From Ridgeia piscesae (lineage: Eukaryota; Annelida; Polychaeta; Sabellida; Siboglinidae), in the NCBI GenBank assembly GCA_025642075.2, contig JAODUO010000438.1, positions 207,001 to 271,000 on the forward strand: a stretch of 64,000 bases of DNA. The letters run 5' to 3'. Shown here in pieces: positions 27,101 through 35,516 of the stretch; positions within the stretch are counted from its first letter, which is position 1, and every line of letters begins with the position of its first letter. The notes under the pieces were generated by a model. That model had not been told where the DNA came from. It was given only the letters and a program-made list of their open reading frames with translations, and made no database searches. Position numbers and translations under genes: made by a program.

Positions 27101-29556
27101 CAGGTTACTGCTTCTACCACTGCTTTCTAGTTGGTGTTAGTCCACCCAGCACCCTTCTAAGTAATGCCATGTAGGTTTAGAGTAGACATAAATCTGGACA
27201 TGACATTACAGTGTTTCCCCTGCTATATGATGAGCGAGGTGGGCCACCTTGCTGTTTTTCTAAGCTACCTCATAGCTATTTCTTGCAATAAATGCAAGGT
27301 CATATGACTTACACCTACCTATCAACCTTTAAAATAGTGTTCCATTTATGTAACTTAGCGGTAACTAAGGGGATTCTAATTGTGAACACAATCATATATA
27401 ACTATTTTTAAAGTGAAAAATGAGCTATGTAACTGCTATCACATAACAACTTAAATTATGTTTACCACTTATCAACTGCCTTGCACGACACCATTTCAAA
27501 GAAACATTATACATTTCAAAGAAACATTTCATCGGACTGACAGGGCTTTGTGAGGGACCAAATTATATTGCCAGTCACACATGGAGTCAGACCACATTTG
27601 CATTTTCCATAGGCGACACATTTTATAACGTTTCCTTCATTTCCTACTAATCTTGACGAGATCTGTTATTGACAATTTCACAGCATATTTACCCTCCATA
27701 GACAGAAGTTCTATGGAAAAATTGTGAACTTTTAATACCTCAGGCGCCCACAAACTTCTTTCAAACCTTACACCCCCTCCATTTCTGCTAGAACCACCCA
27801 CGGATTGCCCCTGATTACATCACCAAGCAAAATAACAACTGTATTAATACGCAGAAATGCACCGACTGACAGCTGTCGTAATTTGACAGCTCTGATGCCA
27901 CGCTGCACGAAAATATAATTTCTAATCATTCCACATTACATATCTACATGCTCCACACTACATGCTCCTTAATTTTTTACCCATCCACCACCCACCCCAT
28001 CCACCCATATTTCTACCCATCCACAACGATTTTTACCCGTCCAAATGACAGGTCTCTGCATAAAACTATGATCGGACATCATTCATTGTGAACATTATCT
28101 ATTTACAGCTGAAACACTTCTTTCTTGCAGCAGCTTCATGCAGAATACCAACACTGATAAATGATTCACCCTTCAAAATGCCATGGGATTACAGCCAGCC
28201 AAATGAAGCAGAATTTGATGTTAGAGTTTGATAGTGTTAAAATCAATCATTGTCACAGTCACCGTAATGAACTGTTTCAATAATAACTTCATGAACCTGC
28301 AGGCTGCAGCAAAGCAAACAGCCAATAAATCTCTGCCATATTTGCTGTGTTCATGGCTCTGCACTTCATAGTCATCTTAAAGCTCAAGTGGTCGGAAGTG
28401 GTTATATACATGTATGGGCTCTCACTGACAGAAGCCAAATAACAATACGTTATTTATTGATAAGAACAGTGCAAACATTATGATAATTAATGGATGTTCA
28501 GTTCTGTTGACAGCTTCAGTCTGAGAGACAGCAGTTACAACAATATCAGCACCCATTAGTGGGAAAGGAAAGACTATTTACCCAGTCTGCACTCAAAGGA
28601 TTGTTAATAAATTAATGGGTTACAATCCTCATTTAAATTTTGTTTAAATATCCAATTGTCAACCTACTGTTGTGGTTTTCTATCATTCAAAACAAGTTTG
28701 CATGCAGTAACAAAATATAGCATTTATATTGAAAGCCTTTGCACAAGGGCTTTTACCCTGGCTTTTTATGGTCAGTCACACCCCAGTGCTGAACCATAAC
28801 TAAAACTAATAGATTATAACGAGTGCAGACAGTCACCCATCCCACATCTAGCACGAGTCTGACCTATTATGTATTTATTCATCATCGAGTGCTGCACCAT
28901 TCAGATTCTACAGTAAACCTATTTAGTACTAAAATAACTGCAGCCAATCCGTGACGCACACGTTGCTTCACACCTCAGTGACAGCGAGTGATGTACTACC
29001 GCGTCTACCAGTGACGACTACACTAAGTGTGTGGGGGAATCTGCTGCCATTCATTACCCCGCACCTCCCTGCAGCCAGGCACAGCTGTGGCACACAGCAC
29101 AGCCCCACAGCTGTGGACGTGGCACTCATCCATACAGCCCACACACATGCATCCATAGTCACATTCACTCGTATATGATATTTGATGTCTGGGTATGTTA
29201 TCACACAGTTAGCAGGTTTCACACTGCCACGTTTACCAGATGTGAGAGTCCATGAACAATTACACATGTATCTTCAGCATGGCATGTGTGTGTAAGGGTA
29301 CTTTCCATGGCATACAGTCACTGTACATACGTCATTATAACTGGAGTGAACACTGAATAGCATTACAATGTAGGGTGAACAATACAGCCCAAGTTTAGAA
29401 ACAACAGAAGATGGACTTGATTTCGCAAAACCAGGTCACCCGATAGTTTTGTCTTGTCTTCAAAAGTTCCACCAGACCATTGTGTCTAGGTAGCAGCATT
29501 ATATGCACTGAAAGCTATGCTGTATACTTATGTTTATATAAGTATATAAATATATA

Positions 29557-29611
<55 letters not shown>

Positions 29612-32600
29612 CTGTATATATAATTAAATTATATATATAATGTCGAGTCTGAATCGACATAATTTACACAAGTCGTGCGTAACTGCATACATATTAAGAA
29701 TAATAGTTCTTCATACAGTCCAGGTTTGTAAGCACTAAAGTCAACTTCAGAACGATCTCACTTTGAAGTGTGATATATATTTGCAAAGCAGGGTATTTTG
29801 GTCCACATGATGCAAAGACTGAGAAAGTGGTGCATCAAACACAGTTGTTGGGCTGACAGAGTCGCAACAGCCAGAGTATTAACAACCAAACAGGCTCGGA
29901 ACGTTCTTTTTATTTACTGGCACTCATCCATTCTGTATTGTCCTGCTGAGTGATATAGTACTGCAACTTCAAAACAGAGCAACATAAAAACAAATTATAG
30001 ATGACATATTTCTAATAAGATTTTCTTTGTAAAAAAACTGATGGCAAGGTTAGCTCACACAAGGCCCAGTAACTGAACTGTAGAACCTACAAAAAAATCA
30101 CATGTGGCAAGAAGCCACTTGAGACAAAGAAAACATTACATAAATGAAATCTGCCTGTCAGATGTGAGCACAATGGGCTGTGATGGTGAAGACACCATCC
30201 TAGTGACTTGGGTGTTCCTGCAGATTCTTTAGTTAACGTAATTCAACCAACAGTTTGCAGCAGCTGGTGAGGGAATTGGTACAACACAGGTAGATGAAGC
30301 CAATCAGTGTCATTCAGCTTGTTACGGGGCCTCCATGTTCTCTCCAGAACACTGCCAGATAGTACACGTCATTACAGAACTCACATGCTAGCTGTCAGCA
30401 ATAGACAGACACATTCACATCTCACCAAGACACACCCCAATTGGTGTCATCTAAATTGCTCTTGATAGAAAGGCAAATTAAAATTATTTTGCTATAAATA
30501 AACCAATTTAAGTGCCCATAAAATATATATTTAAAGCATAAAAAGAATTATACAAGTGCTCTCTTGTGGGAGAGTGGATCAACTCTCCGACATTCACTCA
30601 TTCTTCTGCCAGTTGAAAGCGAATGGGATCCACCATAATCACAATCTCAAATCATAATTCTAGTCTGGGTATTTTACAGAGAACATGGTAAATTGTGCTA
30701 CACAGACACTTGTATCAAAACTTGATACAAACTGGAATGAAGCTACATATCAAGGACAATCTTAGGCAGAGCCAAAAGGAGCAACCACACTCCTCAGAAT
30801 AGAAGCCTGCAGTTTCTCAGATGCAGTAATGCAGATACGACTAAACCACTTCCCACAAAATAACTTTTTGATGTAATGACAACATGCACCTGTCACTGTG
30901 TGAAAGACAGACGCCACGTCTAGTCTCCATTATCAATCAGTTACAACTTACAGGGAGAGGGTTAATGGTTTCTACAGAGGAGATTATTATTCATTATCAT
31001 ACTTATTACATAACAAGACCCCATGAGACTTGACATGGAGAATATGTTGGTCATAACAGGTCTGGAGATAGAAGCACTATAGACTGAACCCTGGAGAATA
31101 GTGCTATAGTCCTCAATAACAACACAGATTCGCAGAATCTGCAGCATCAATACTGACTACAAGTTGAAACACAATGTGAGAAAATGTCAGATGTGACAGT
31201 CATTAAATGGGGTGATGTTGTATGTATCAGTAACAGTGATGACCTAAAGCTGGTCTACATGGGACAATATTGTCACTGCAACAAGACAGTACCATCAGAC
31301 GTAACCCAACCAGTCTTACCATCTCATACATTCTGTATACATTGCTTCTCTGTGGTCCACTAACATTTTGTAAAAACATCTTAATAATTTTTTACGATAA
31401 TACATCCATCAAGGCATTGCAGCAACAGTATTACTTCAACTTTGCTTCAGACTTTTATACAAACATAGAACAGTTGTTCTCCATTGCATTTGCAAACTTC
31501 ATAACCACTAGTGCCAAGCATATAACATTTATTTCATGATCTACCAGTACTATTACAAAGGAGAATTATAGATTGACTGTCTGCATTCAAGCCCAAACCA
31601 CTACAGGTCTACAGTGGGCCATGGCTACAGTGTATTATGTGTGTTCTGTGAGCCACTCAGTCACCCAGACAGGACAGGATACTACACGCTCGACTGGCAT
31701 TTCTTCAAAGCCCATTGAAACACCAACAATGACTTTCCAAATAGACCAGATAAAAAGAGCACACGTCACCCACAGACGTCACCAACAACGGCTGGGTACG
31801 AGCATTGTGGTTGACTCCCTGGGAACAAGTAACAGTTCTGGGTCCATAATCTTTGAACAGAATCATGTGTACTACGGCCAGCCCCTGTGGGTCTGACACA
31901 ACACAAAAGGCCTGCCTCAGGCCAACTGGCTACTCACACTAACTTCAAGTGACAGCCCTGCCAAATGTGTTTTTCTCAGTAGATTTGTGCACCCTCAATT
32001 TCCACCCTCCAGTGAAACTTAGATCTTGTGGTCTTATTCCTAACAGTAAATTCTGAATACAACCACACCCTCAACACTACTTTAATAGTATTCGTTGGAC
32101 TGCTTACTTGCAAAATTTCAAACAGACAATCACTTGTGAAGTTGTCCTTTCATGTTTGTCTGATCATACGTACATACTTAAAGTGGATCAGTGCACTGGC
32201 ATGAGCTGCATGACTGTGAACCCTAAAACTCTAATCCATCACCAAGACATGTGTGAAATCAGAAAGAAAACATGTCTAACCTTCTGAAGAATCTGCAATG
32301 TATAATATAATATCATAGCCAAACAGGGTACATGGTTTTATTCTTCCTACTTATGAAAATGTTTACTACAAAATAAATATCGTTACCACACCTATTCAAG
32401 ACCTCACTAAGTAGAAGTTCTTCCCTTGACCACAAAACTGTAAAACTGGTGTATTTGTATAACTTTATGTATTTTGGAACCATTACAAAAGATGTTTTCC
32501 AGTCAAGAACAAGTCACTGAAAAAGTTTCCAAAATCTGTGTGCACACCCCTCTAAAAATGAAATTTCATTTTTAAATTACATTTAACTATGTTGGTTGAA

Positions 32601-35516
32601 CAATCGCATGTAACACTAGCTAGGGCTACATGTAGTTTAGGCACAAGTATGTAACTGAGCACTACTAACTAAAGACAGGTATGTTCATTGTAACATGTTG
32701 ATCTTCGTATTACCTACAAACCAGTCCTTCGCAGATAAGTCATTTAGGGTGTGTGGCTGTGTGCAATGACTCTGTGCAAACACCACATGCTCTCTGTCAC
32801 TGCGGCTGTGATCTAAAGACATGTCTGACAGTCATTGAAAAAGTTTGTTTGCCCTGACAAACAGGATTGCTGGAGTGGGTGTGCCAGCAGAAGCATTAGC
32901 TAATAGATTACTTGATTGCAGTGAGTACATATACTCTTATGCAGTAAATTAATTTCACATCATGTGTAAAGGTAATTTAAACAACTATACATACAGACAA
33001 CATGATAAATCACCCAAGTCCCTGGAAAGGCATTTTAGTAACAAAACATTGCTTTGAAAACATGGGGTCAACACATGTATTACTGTACAAGTAACATTAA
33101 TATACATGTTTAAAATTAATTAAATATAATTTATTCAAACTTATATCCATGGAGAGCCAGAAAGTGAAAATAACTATTTAATATTTCAGTTTTCTGCTTT
33201 TAATGTTCCTCGATTCAAAATTAACAATTTAACACACACAGGTACAGAATGCTGGGTGTACACAACTCATGCTACACAACTGAATTGGTTGACTACTTAA
33301 CCAGTAATGCAAATAATTTGATCTTCTCATACGACTACAGTGTACATGCAATCAATGCACATGCCCATTATCTACATGTCTTTACATGTTGAGTGGAGTC
33401 AGTGGACACCATTCACACCAATGCGGCAACAAGTTGGCACTCATTTAAAGTGAAACGTACTTACAGAAACTGACTTGAATAACCTATGTCTAAAGAAAAG
33501 TAACTTCTGAAAGAATTATTTACCAGTGTTACTGGAAAGAAATAGTCTACAGATGTGTGTATAATCAATGTTCAAATCTAAGCAATTGTGCATATAAAAT
33601 TTAATTTTCTTGAAAATACTCTTTTCTCTCAGTTTCTACTTATTTCTCAAGCACAGGATAGATGATCTTGTCACATATGTAATTCTAATTTTTTTTATAA
33701 AAGGGTTGGATACAAAATCATACACATTATAAATGTTGTTACTGACAGCTTCCCCTAATCCAGTCTGCAGTTTAAACCAAGTACTGTGCCATTCTACTTT
33801 CTAGGTGTAAACTAAAAGTGTAAACCAAATGATACAATGTCATATTGGTGGGAATAAAGGAAATGGCAGTGTTAGCACAGTTCTTAAAAAGGACCTGTCA
33901 TTGTATAATTTAAACTAATTGTATTCGATTTCAAATCAAGAAAATCTTAAGAATTGTCAGTATTAATATTTCATCAATGTGATACCAAACAAAATCTTTA
34001 AACATACCATTTCATACTAAAGTACTGCACAGTGAGCTGGGATAAAAAAGTCTTCAATATGAAACTAGAAAAGATTAGACAATGTCTGAAATGTGTGACC
34101 TTGGTACTTAAGTGTGTCAGGCTGAACCTTACACTACTGTGAACAAAAACCACTCCCTATAGCTGTACCAACCAGTCAACTCCCCAATTTATAGCCAAGT
34201 CATTCGTTTCTTCAAGTACATTCACAACTGAAGCTTGACAATGAAGCCACACCCAGGTGTTAATAGTTGGTGGAATACTGGTGGACAGTAGACTTGACAT
34301 CAAAGCAATCTACATTGTACTAAATCTACAATGCATACTCCAGTAGATATTGACCTGAATGATTGCAGATCAATCATCTTTTAACAGTCAGCTACTCCAC
34401 ATACTCTATTCAGCATTAACTTGTTTGTATGTGTAGCTTGGAATGAACATATTCACTTTGTGATCAATGTATAATGGTTGTTTATAGTCCCCTGGACCAC
34501 TCAAGATGCTTTACCTTTCATTCCTGCCAGACGTATTCATTCAACTTATTTGGGAAGTACTCTGATAATTACTATGTCTATTTTAATGGTGAATCAAACA
34601 CATGATTATATATATATATATATATATATAATCAAGTTTAAGCATTAAAAATAAAAAATCTCCAATGAGACAAATTAATCTCTCATATTTAACTGACCGT
34701 AAATTACAGAACAAGTTAGTATGACTAATTTATATTTATTAATAGTATGAACTTTGAATAATACTAATTTTGCATTTATACATGATCTGAAGAAACCAAG
34801 ACTTGTTAAAACTACAAGTACGACAAAACTTATTTACTGGGGGAAGTAAGTACCAAGGCCCTGCTGAACTTACCTGCAGTAGATGGTTCCACAGCTCGCA
34901 CCTTTTTGCTCTTTGGCTTGGTCTCACGCATCTGAACCGTAGCTTGGACTTGTTTTATTTCTTCCACACGGATCTCCTCTTGGATGCTCTGCACCTCAGC
35001 GACTGGACGCACTTCCTTCGATGGTGGCATGGCTCGCTCGACCTTCTCCTGACGTTGACCTTCAGAGACATGAGTTTTATGTAAAACTCCCTCTCGCACT
35101 ACAGGTGATACTGATGCAGCCTGCTTCCCAGTGGTGCCAGCTTCTTCAGGCTTTCCTTTCTTGCTCTTCTGTGCCTTCACTGGTTCTACTTTGGGCTGTA
35201 CAGGTGGCAGCTCAGTAATCTCTGGATAGGCTTCAACAACTTTTTCTTCAACTTTCTCAACCTTGGCCTTTCGCTGACGAACCTTGGTCTTACCCTTATC
35301 CTTCTTCTCGCTGTGACCTTGCTGACGCGTTTTTAAGCGCTCTTTCTCCATTCGTTGTTGCTGTTCGCGCATTACGTCATCATACGATTTCTCACGCATG
35401 GTGCACATCATGATGAAGTATATCAGTAAGGCCGAAATTATTACGACGCCAATGCAAATCATCATCGTCTGGATATCCATGGTTGAGCTTATTTGATCGA
35501 GCATGTTTTCTTGCAT
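3..35516 (-). CDS. RRBP1: Ribosome-binding protein 1 (p180)/kinectin homologue, 16 exons, 3' end beyond window
   Basis: This entry gives the span of a spliced gene whose exons are listed separately. RRBP1 and kinectin are rough-ER membrane proteins: a short lumenal N-terminus, one membrane segment, a basic cytosolic region that in vertebrate RRBP1 binds ribosomes and microtubules, and a long coiled coil. Seen here: a hydrophobic segment at about residues 18-40, followed by REKSYDDVM (compare the family's MKETSYEE), a Lys/Glu-rich region, then heptad-rich exons. Family landmarks appear in the expected order: KQLSEKEKALQ, EIEALHARMQAT, and LRNRNWKVMDALAQAEK (vertebrate LREKNWKAMEALA). All intron phases chain correctly, giving 900 codons plus one base (888 from the alternative start). 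The vertebrate RRBP1 decapeptide repeats are absent, so a basal RRBP1/kinectin name is equally fair. The C-terminus lies left of position 1. Confidence 0.93.
542..679 (-). CDS. RRBP1: RRBP1 exon 15: coiled coil
   Basis: The acceptor is ttgcatcatag and the donor gtaagc. It has 46 codons, phase 0. It encodes EKVELASLEAEKSAQELSAL, then REQLKNRENDLLKLQDDLKV and AQKEKD. Confidence 0.9.
1021..1137 (-). CDS. RRBP1: RRBP1 exon 14: coiled coil
   Basis: The acceptor is aaaacttacag and the donor gtgaga. It has 39 codons, phase 0. It encodes KLADESNTKVEQLKGELEGR, then SGEVETLRVQCETLGKQNK. Confidence 0.88.
1805..1954 (-). CDS. RRBP1: RRBP1 exon 13: coiled coil
   Basis: The acceptor is tcccccgtccag and the donor gtgaga. 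It has 50 codons, phase 0 on both sides. It encodes ALQQRSVADQAAGDTKATSQ, then LTSVQSELERTSGQLKAVTA and EVEQLKQQNQ, a regular heptad pattern. Confidence 0.88.
2327..2443 (-). CDS. RRBP1: RRBP1 exon 12: coiled coil
   Basis: The acceptor is gatgtgttgtag and the donor gtacgt (weak). It has 39 codons, phase 0. It encodes ELESERTAECQRLRAEVETK, then AAQLQKVQGELDEMHKEHS. The first 17 exonic bases and the acceptor are the seed of the 35-bp array next to it. Confidence 0.88.
2444..3100. repeat. 35-bp minisatellite copied from the exon 12 acceptor
   Basis: About 19 copies of a 35-bp unit lie directly beside exon 12. Read on the minus strand each unit contains gtgatgtgttgtag followed by GAGCTGGAGAGTGAGAG, that is, the exon's acceptor plus a near copy of its first 17 bases. 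Variants differ at a few positions (ctcat for ctcct, cacat for catat). Confidence 0.95.
3101..3903. other. RRBP1 intron 11, array-free part
   Basis: AT-rich sequence between the 35-bp array and exon 11. Open frames at 3446-3747 have no recognisable product. The only identified element is a short copy (about 3402-3416) of the gacatgttctga motif that also marks the LINE 3' end near 38.9 kb. Confidence 0.6.
3904..4059 (-). CDS. RRBP1: RRBP1 exon 11: conserved NWKVMDAL motif
   Basis: The acceptor is ctctccccatag and the donor gtaaga. It has 52 codons, phase 0 on both sides. It encodes TLRNRNWKVMDALAQAEKRA, matching vertebrate RRBP1/kinectin LREKNWKAMEALATAE, the best single piece of family evidence in the window. 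The acceptor's pyrimidine tract is repeated in the intron behind it (4060-4290). Confidence 0.95.
4060..4290. repeat. Degenerate minisatellite behind exon 11 acceptor
   Basis: Roughly six diverged units of about 33-40 bp share a gagggttaac core and an acaatca-type core. On the minus strand the core is gttaaccctctc, the pyrimidine tract of the exon 11 acceptor, so the array duplicates the polypyrimidine region. Confidence 0.75.
4557..7730. repeat. 46-bp minisatellite, about 69 copies
   Basis: A 3.2-kb array of the unit ctgggactgtaacactgaag followed by acatgactacagtgaggaca and cagagg. Units alternate mainly at two sites (gggact/ggggct and gacaca/gataca). The last two units carry a 5-bp insertion (attgt). 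At 4921-4957 the array is interrupted by a segment like 3849-3885. The 75-81-codon minus-strand frames here are by-products of the repeat. Confidence 0.97.
7731..8420. other. RRBP1 intron 10, non-repetitive part
   Basis: AT-rich unique sequence between the 46-bp array and exon 10. I see no gene, RNA or mobile element in it. Confidence 0.6.
8421..8532 (-). CDS. RRBP1: RRBP1 exon 10: coiled coil
   Basis: The acceptor is gtgtgtgtag-like and the donor gtgagt, phase 0. The first base completes the split Leu codon. It encodes LSEKETDLQRVRSELDRHMT, then KVQTLQEELDAQKKKND. The final KKKND joins exon 11 to give the family signature KNND-LREKNW. Confidence 0.9.
8955..9094 (-). CDS. RRBP1: RRBP1 exon 9: coiled coil
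   Basis: The acceptor is tctgttgacag and the donor gtgagt, phase 2. It encodes QLMQENASLMTQLEVQKTVV, a Gly-Gly break (SAGGADVN), and EQLRVQLEQQQKL. The last codon is split with exon 10. Confidence 0.88.
9338..9421 (-). CDS. RRBP1: RRBP1 exon 8: coiled coil
   Basis: The acceptor is gtgttgtacag and the donor gtgatt. It has 28 codons, phase 0 on both sides. It encodes EAEARRGEAVSRVAALELKA then EQKDQELQ. GC content is clearly higher than in the flanking introns. Confidence 0.86.
9474..9842. repeat. 28-36-bp minisatellite in RRBP1 intron 7
   Basis: About 12 units of ttcctggtgcaacaacactg plus atctacag or atctacacag. The 5' units are longer (extra acattcac). It lies about 50 bp from the exon 8 acceptor but does not contain it. 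Confidence 0.93.
10101..10325 (-). CDS. RRBP1: RRBP1 exon 7: coiled coil
   Basis: The acceptor is atcatttcag and the donor gtcagt. It is exactly 75 codons, phase 0 on both sides. It encodes RDTEAVLSKKLNETTEELRR and continues through EMEKMKQASGKAEQELAALQ to QNKLK. The uninterrupted charged heptad pattern fits the rod domain. Homology to a particular vertebrate exon is not assigned. Confidence 0.9.
10598..10772 (-). CDS. RRBP1: RRBP1 exon 6: coiled coil
   Basis: The acceptor is gtgtttgacag. The first base completes the split Gln codon, then VAATGGVDIDNMKKQLKIMQ and on to KLEAAQ. The donor is gtccgt, a weak but GT-type site, phase 0. The acceptor and the first exonic bases recur many times in the array directly upstream in transcript sense (10773-11280). 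Confidence 0.88.
10773..11280. repeat. Irregular tandem repeat carrying copies of the exon 6 acceptor
   Basis: A variable-unit array made of gtcaaacacaacacact blocks, C-runs of 6 to 14, and tggtggccactctgtc blocks. On the minus strand at least seven units read tttgacag then AGTGGC or AGAGGC, the native exon 6 junction. It starts at the exon boundary itself. Confidence 0.93.
11364..12005. repeat. 34-bp AT-rich minisatellite in RRBP1 intron 5
   Basis: About 19 copies of tctatatctttgttatttct plus attacaacactcaa. The unit has no stop codon in any plus-strand frame, which explains overlapping open frames of 149-234 codons; these are not genes. Confidence 0.96.
12067..12266 (-). CDS. RRBP1: RRBP1 exon 5: coiled coil with Gly-Ser and poly-Ala interruptions
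   Basis: The acceptor is tggtgcttcag and the donor gtgagt, phase 2. It encodes SHEIEALHARMQATHDQHVS, which aligns with the family's QEITAVQARMQASYREHV. A GSGGGSG break follows, then an Ala run (seven residues) encoded by GCA/GCG repeats, a short trinucleotide-type expansion inside the coding sequence. It ends AANQ, the last codon split with exon 6. Confidence 0.92.
12313..12382. repeat. Short GACA/GACG-type repeat behind exon 5
   Basis: Imperfect tandem gacagac and ggacagacatgt units just upstream (transcript sense) of the exon 5 acceptor. Confidence 0.8.
12383..13011. other. RRBP1 intron 4, unique part
   Basis: AT-rich intronic sequence with no gene or element that I recognise. Confidence 0.6.
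13012..13130 (-). CDS. RRBP1: RRBP1 exon 4: coiled coil
   Basis: The acceptor is gtgtgttacag and the donor gtaact, phase 0. It encodes EQSRAMAANNQVKTMKQELA and ends ERITSQ. It corresponds to the family segment LATEQEDAAVAKSKLRELNK. The intron on its 5' side begins directly with a 31-bp tandem array that repeats the acceptor. Confidence 0.9.
13131..13620. repeat. 31-bp minisatellite repeating the exon 4 acceptor
   Basis: About 15 copies of tgactctgtaacacacacgt plus tactgaatgat, starting at the exon boundary. On the minus strand most units contain gtgtgttacag followed by agtca, mirroring the native gtgtgttacag|AGCAGTCA junction. Confidence 0.94.
14153..16615. repeat. 33-bp minisatellite, about 74 copies
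   Basis: A 2.46-kb array of catacacataatggtgtcta plus gcactgtcacagc in RRBP1 intron 3. Because 33 is a multiple of three and the unit lacks stops in several frames, 200-330-codon frames appear on both strands. The right end is more diverged. Truncated units (catacagtcacagc) recur near 14256, 14931 and 15965. Confidence 0.97.
16676..16772. repeat. (CA)n/(CG)n alternating purine-pyrimidine tract
   Basis: A run of cacaca and cgcgca dinucleotides immediately following the 33-bp array. It is simple sequence, not coding. Confidence 0.95.
16773..17930. other. RRBP1 intron 3, unique segment between arrays
   Basis: Non-repetitive intronic sequence. A 127-codon minus-strand frame at 16781-17164 shows no recognisable motif and is probably chance. 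Confidence 0.55.
17935..19690. repeat. 37-bp minisatellite, about 47 copies
   Basis: Copies of agtgactgacacgaagacag plus cagcagagaatggtgga in RRBP1 intron 3. The unit is stop-free in all three minus-strand frames, producing overlapping 425-461-codon frames. Variants cluster: acatgaag units with tagaaggg lie at 18990-19400. Confidence 0.97.
19691..20482. other. RRBP1 intron 3, segment next to exon 3
   Basis: Unique intronic sequence. Plus-strand frames at 20218-20554 overlap the antisense of exon 3 and have no independent support. Confidence 0.55.
20483..20561 (-). CDS. RRBP1: RRBP1 exon 3: start of the conserved coiled-coil entry
   Basis: The acceptor is gttccatag and the donor gtaagt (phase 1). 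It encodes KMTKGEIDPVLGLKKQLSEK and continues EKALQE. This matches the vertebrate RRBP1 stretch with KGDPVAILKRQLEEKEK, the most diagnostic match in the gene after exon 11. The intron to exon 2 is only 235 bp. Confidence 0.93.
20797..20924 (-). CDS. RRBP1: RRBP1 exon 2: conserved linker segment
   Basis: The acceptor is gtgtgtttcag. The first two bases complete a Glu codon with exon 1. It encodes TLSEEGSRLLELIQSTKL, then a segment ending TGAMTFWTK, which corresponds to the family region around LSEKAGIIQDTWHKA. The donor is gtgggc, phase 0. About 14 kb of intron 1 separates it from exon 1. Confidence 0.88.
20941..21560. repeat. 22-bp minisatellite behind exon 2
   Basis: About 27 copies of ctcagtgactggttctattg plus cc, starting about 17 bp from the exon 2 acceptor. 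Exon-proximal units carry ggctctaa or ggctacat, distal units ggttctatt and caatgact: a gradient of homogenisation. Confidence 0.95.
23688..23775. repeat. Degenerate interstitial telomere-like repeat
   Basis: Repeated ggttaggg, gttaggtt and gggttta words, related to (TTAGGG)n but imperfect. It lies within intron 1. Confidence 0.6.
27211..27310 (+). repeat. Dispersed repeat A, copy 1
   Basis: Contains tgagcgaggtgggccacc, tttttctaagc and tagctatttcttgc. The reverse complement of 43006-43104 carries the same words in the same order, so this is an interspersed repeat (family unknown, possibly a short nonautonomous transposon). Confidence 0.75.
27975..28056 (+). repeat. Dispersed repeat B, copy 1
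   Basis: Carries tttttacccatcc, catccacccatat and ttttacccgtccaaatga. The same words occur in the same order and strand at 41885-41950. Confidence 0.65.
29560..29612. repeat. (TA)n microsatellite
   Basis: About 50 bp of nearly pure TA dinucleotide in RRBP1 intron 1. Confidence 0.97.
34606..34631. repeat. (TA)n microsatellite
   Basis: Thirteen TA-type dinucleotides in RRBP1 intron 1, 240 bp from the exon 1 donor. Confidence 0.9.
34874..35516 (-). CDS. RRBP1: RRBP1 exon 1: signal anchor and Lys/Glu-rich region
   Basis: The longest frame begins MQENM at 35516. A second in-frame ATG at 35480 gives MDIQTMM, which lines up with the MDIY start of vertebrate RRBP1 and has the better context (A at -3, G at +4), so 35480 may be the true start. 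Residues about 18-40 are hydrophobic (MMICIGVVIISALLIYFIMM) and followed by Arg/Lys, as in a signal anchor with the bulk of the protein cytosolic. Residues about 50-215 are rich in Lys, Glu and Gln with no decapeptide repeat. The donor is gtaagt and the exon ends in phase 1 after GCA G. Confidence 0.93.

Larger units (their letters stand above)
21561..34873. other. RRBP1 intron 1, array-free part
   Basis: A 13-kb AT-rich intron body. No open frame in it shows a recognisable domain; the longest (23403-23849 minus, 148 codons) overlaps a telomere-like tract. Identified contents are the telomere-like tract, two TA microsatellites and dispersed repeat copies near 27.2, 28.0 and 30.25 kb, listed separately. 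An enhancer or noncoding RNA could be present but cannot be seen from sequence. Confidence 0.6.

Noticed and set aside
31573..31896. 107-codon plus-strand frame in intron 1
   Set aside because: No family resemblance, no promoter or polyadenylation context; within the range expected by chance in 14 kb.
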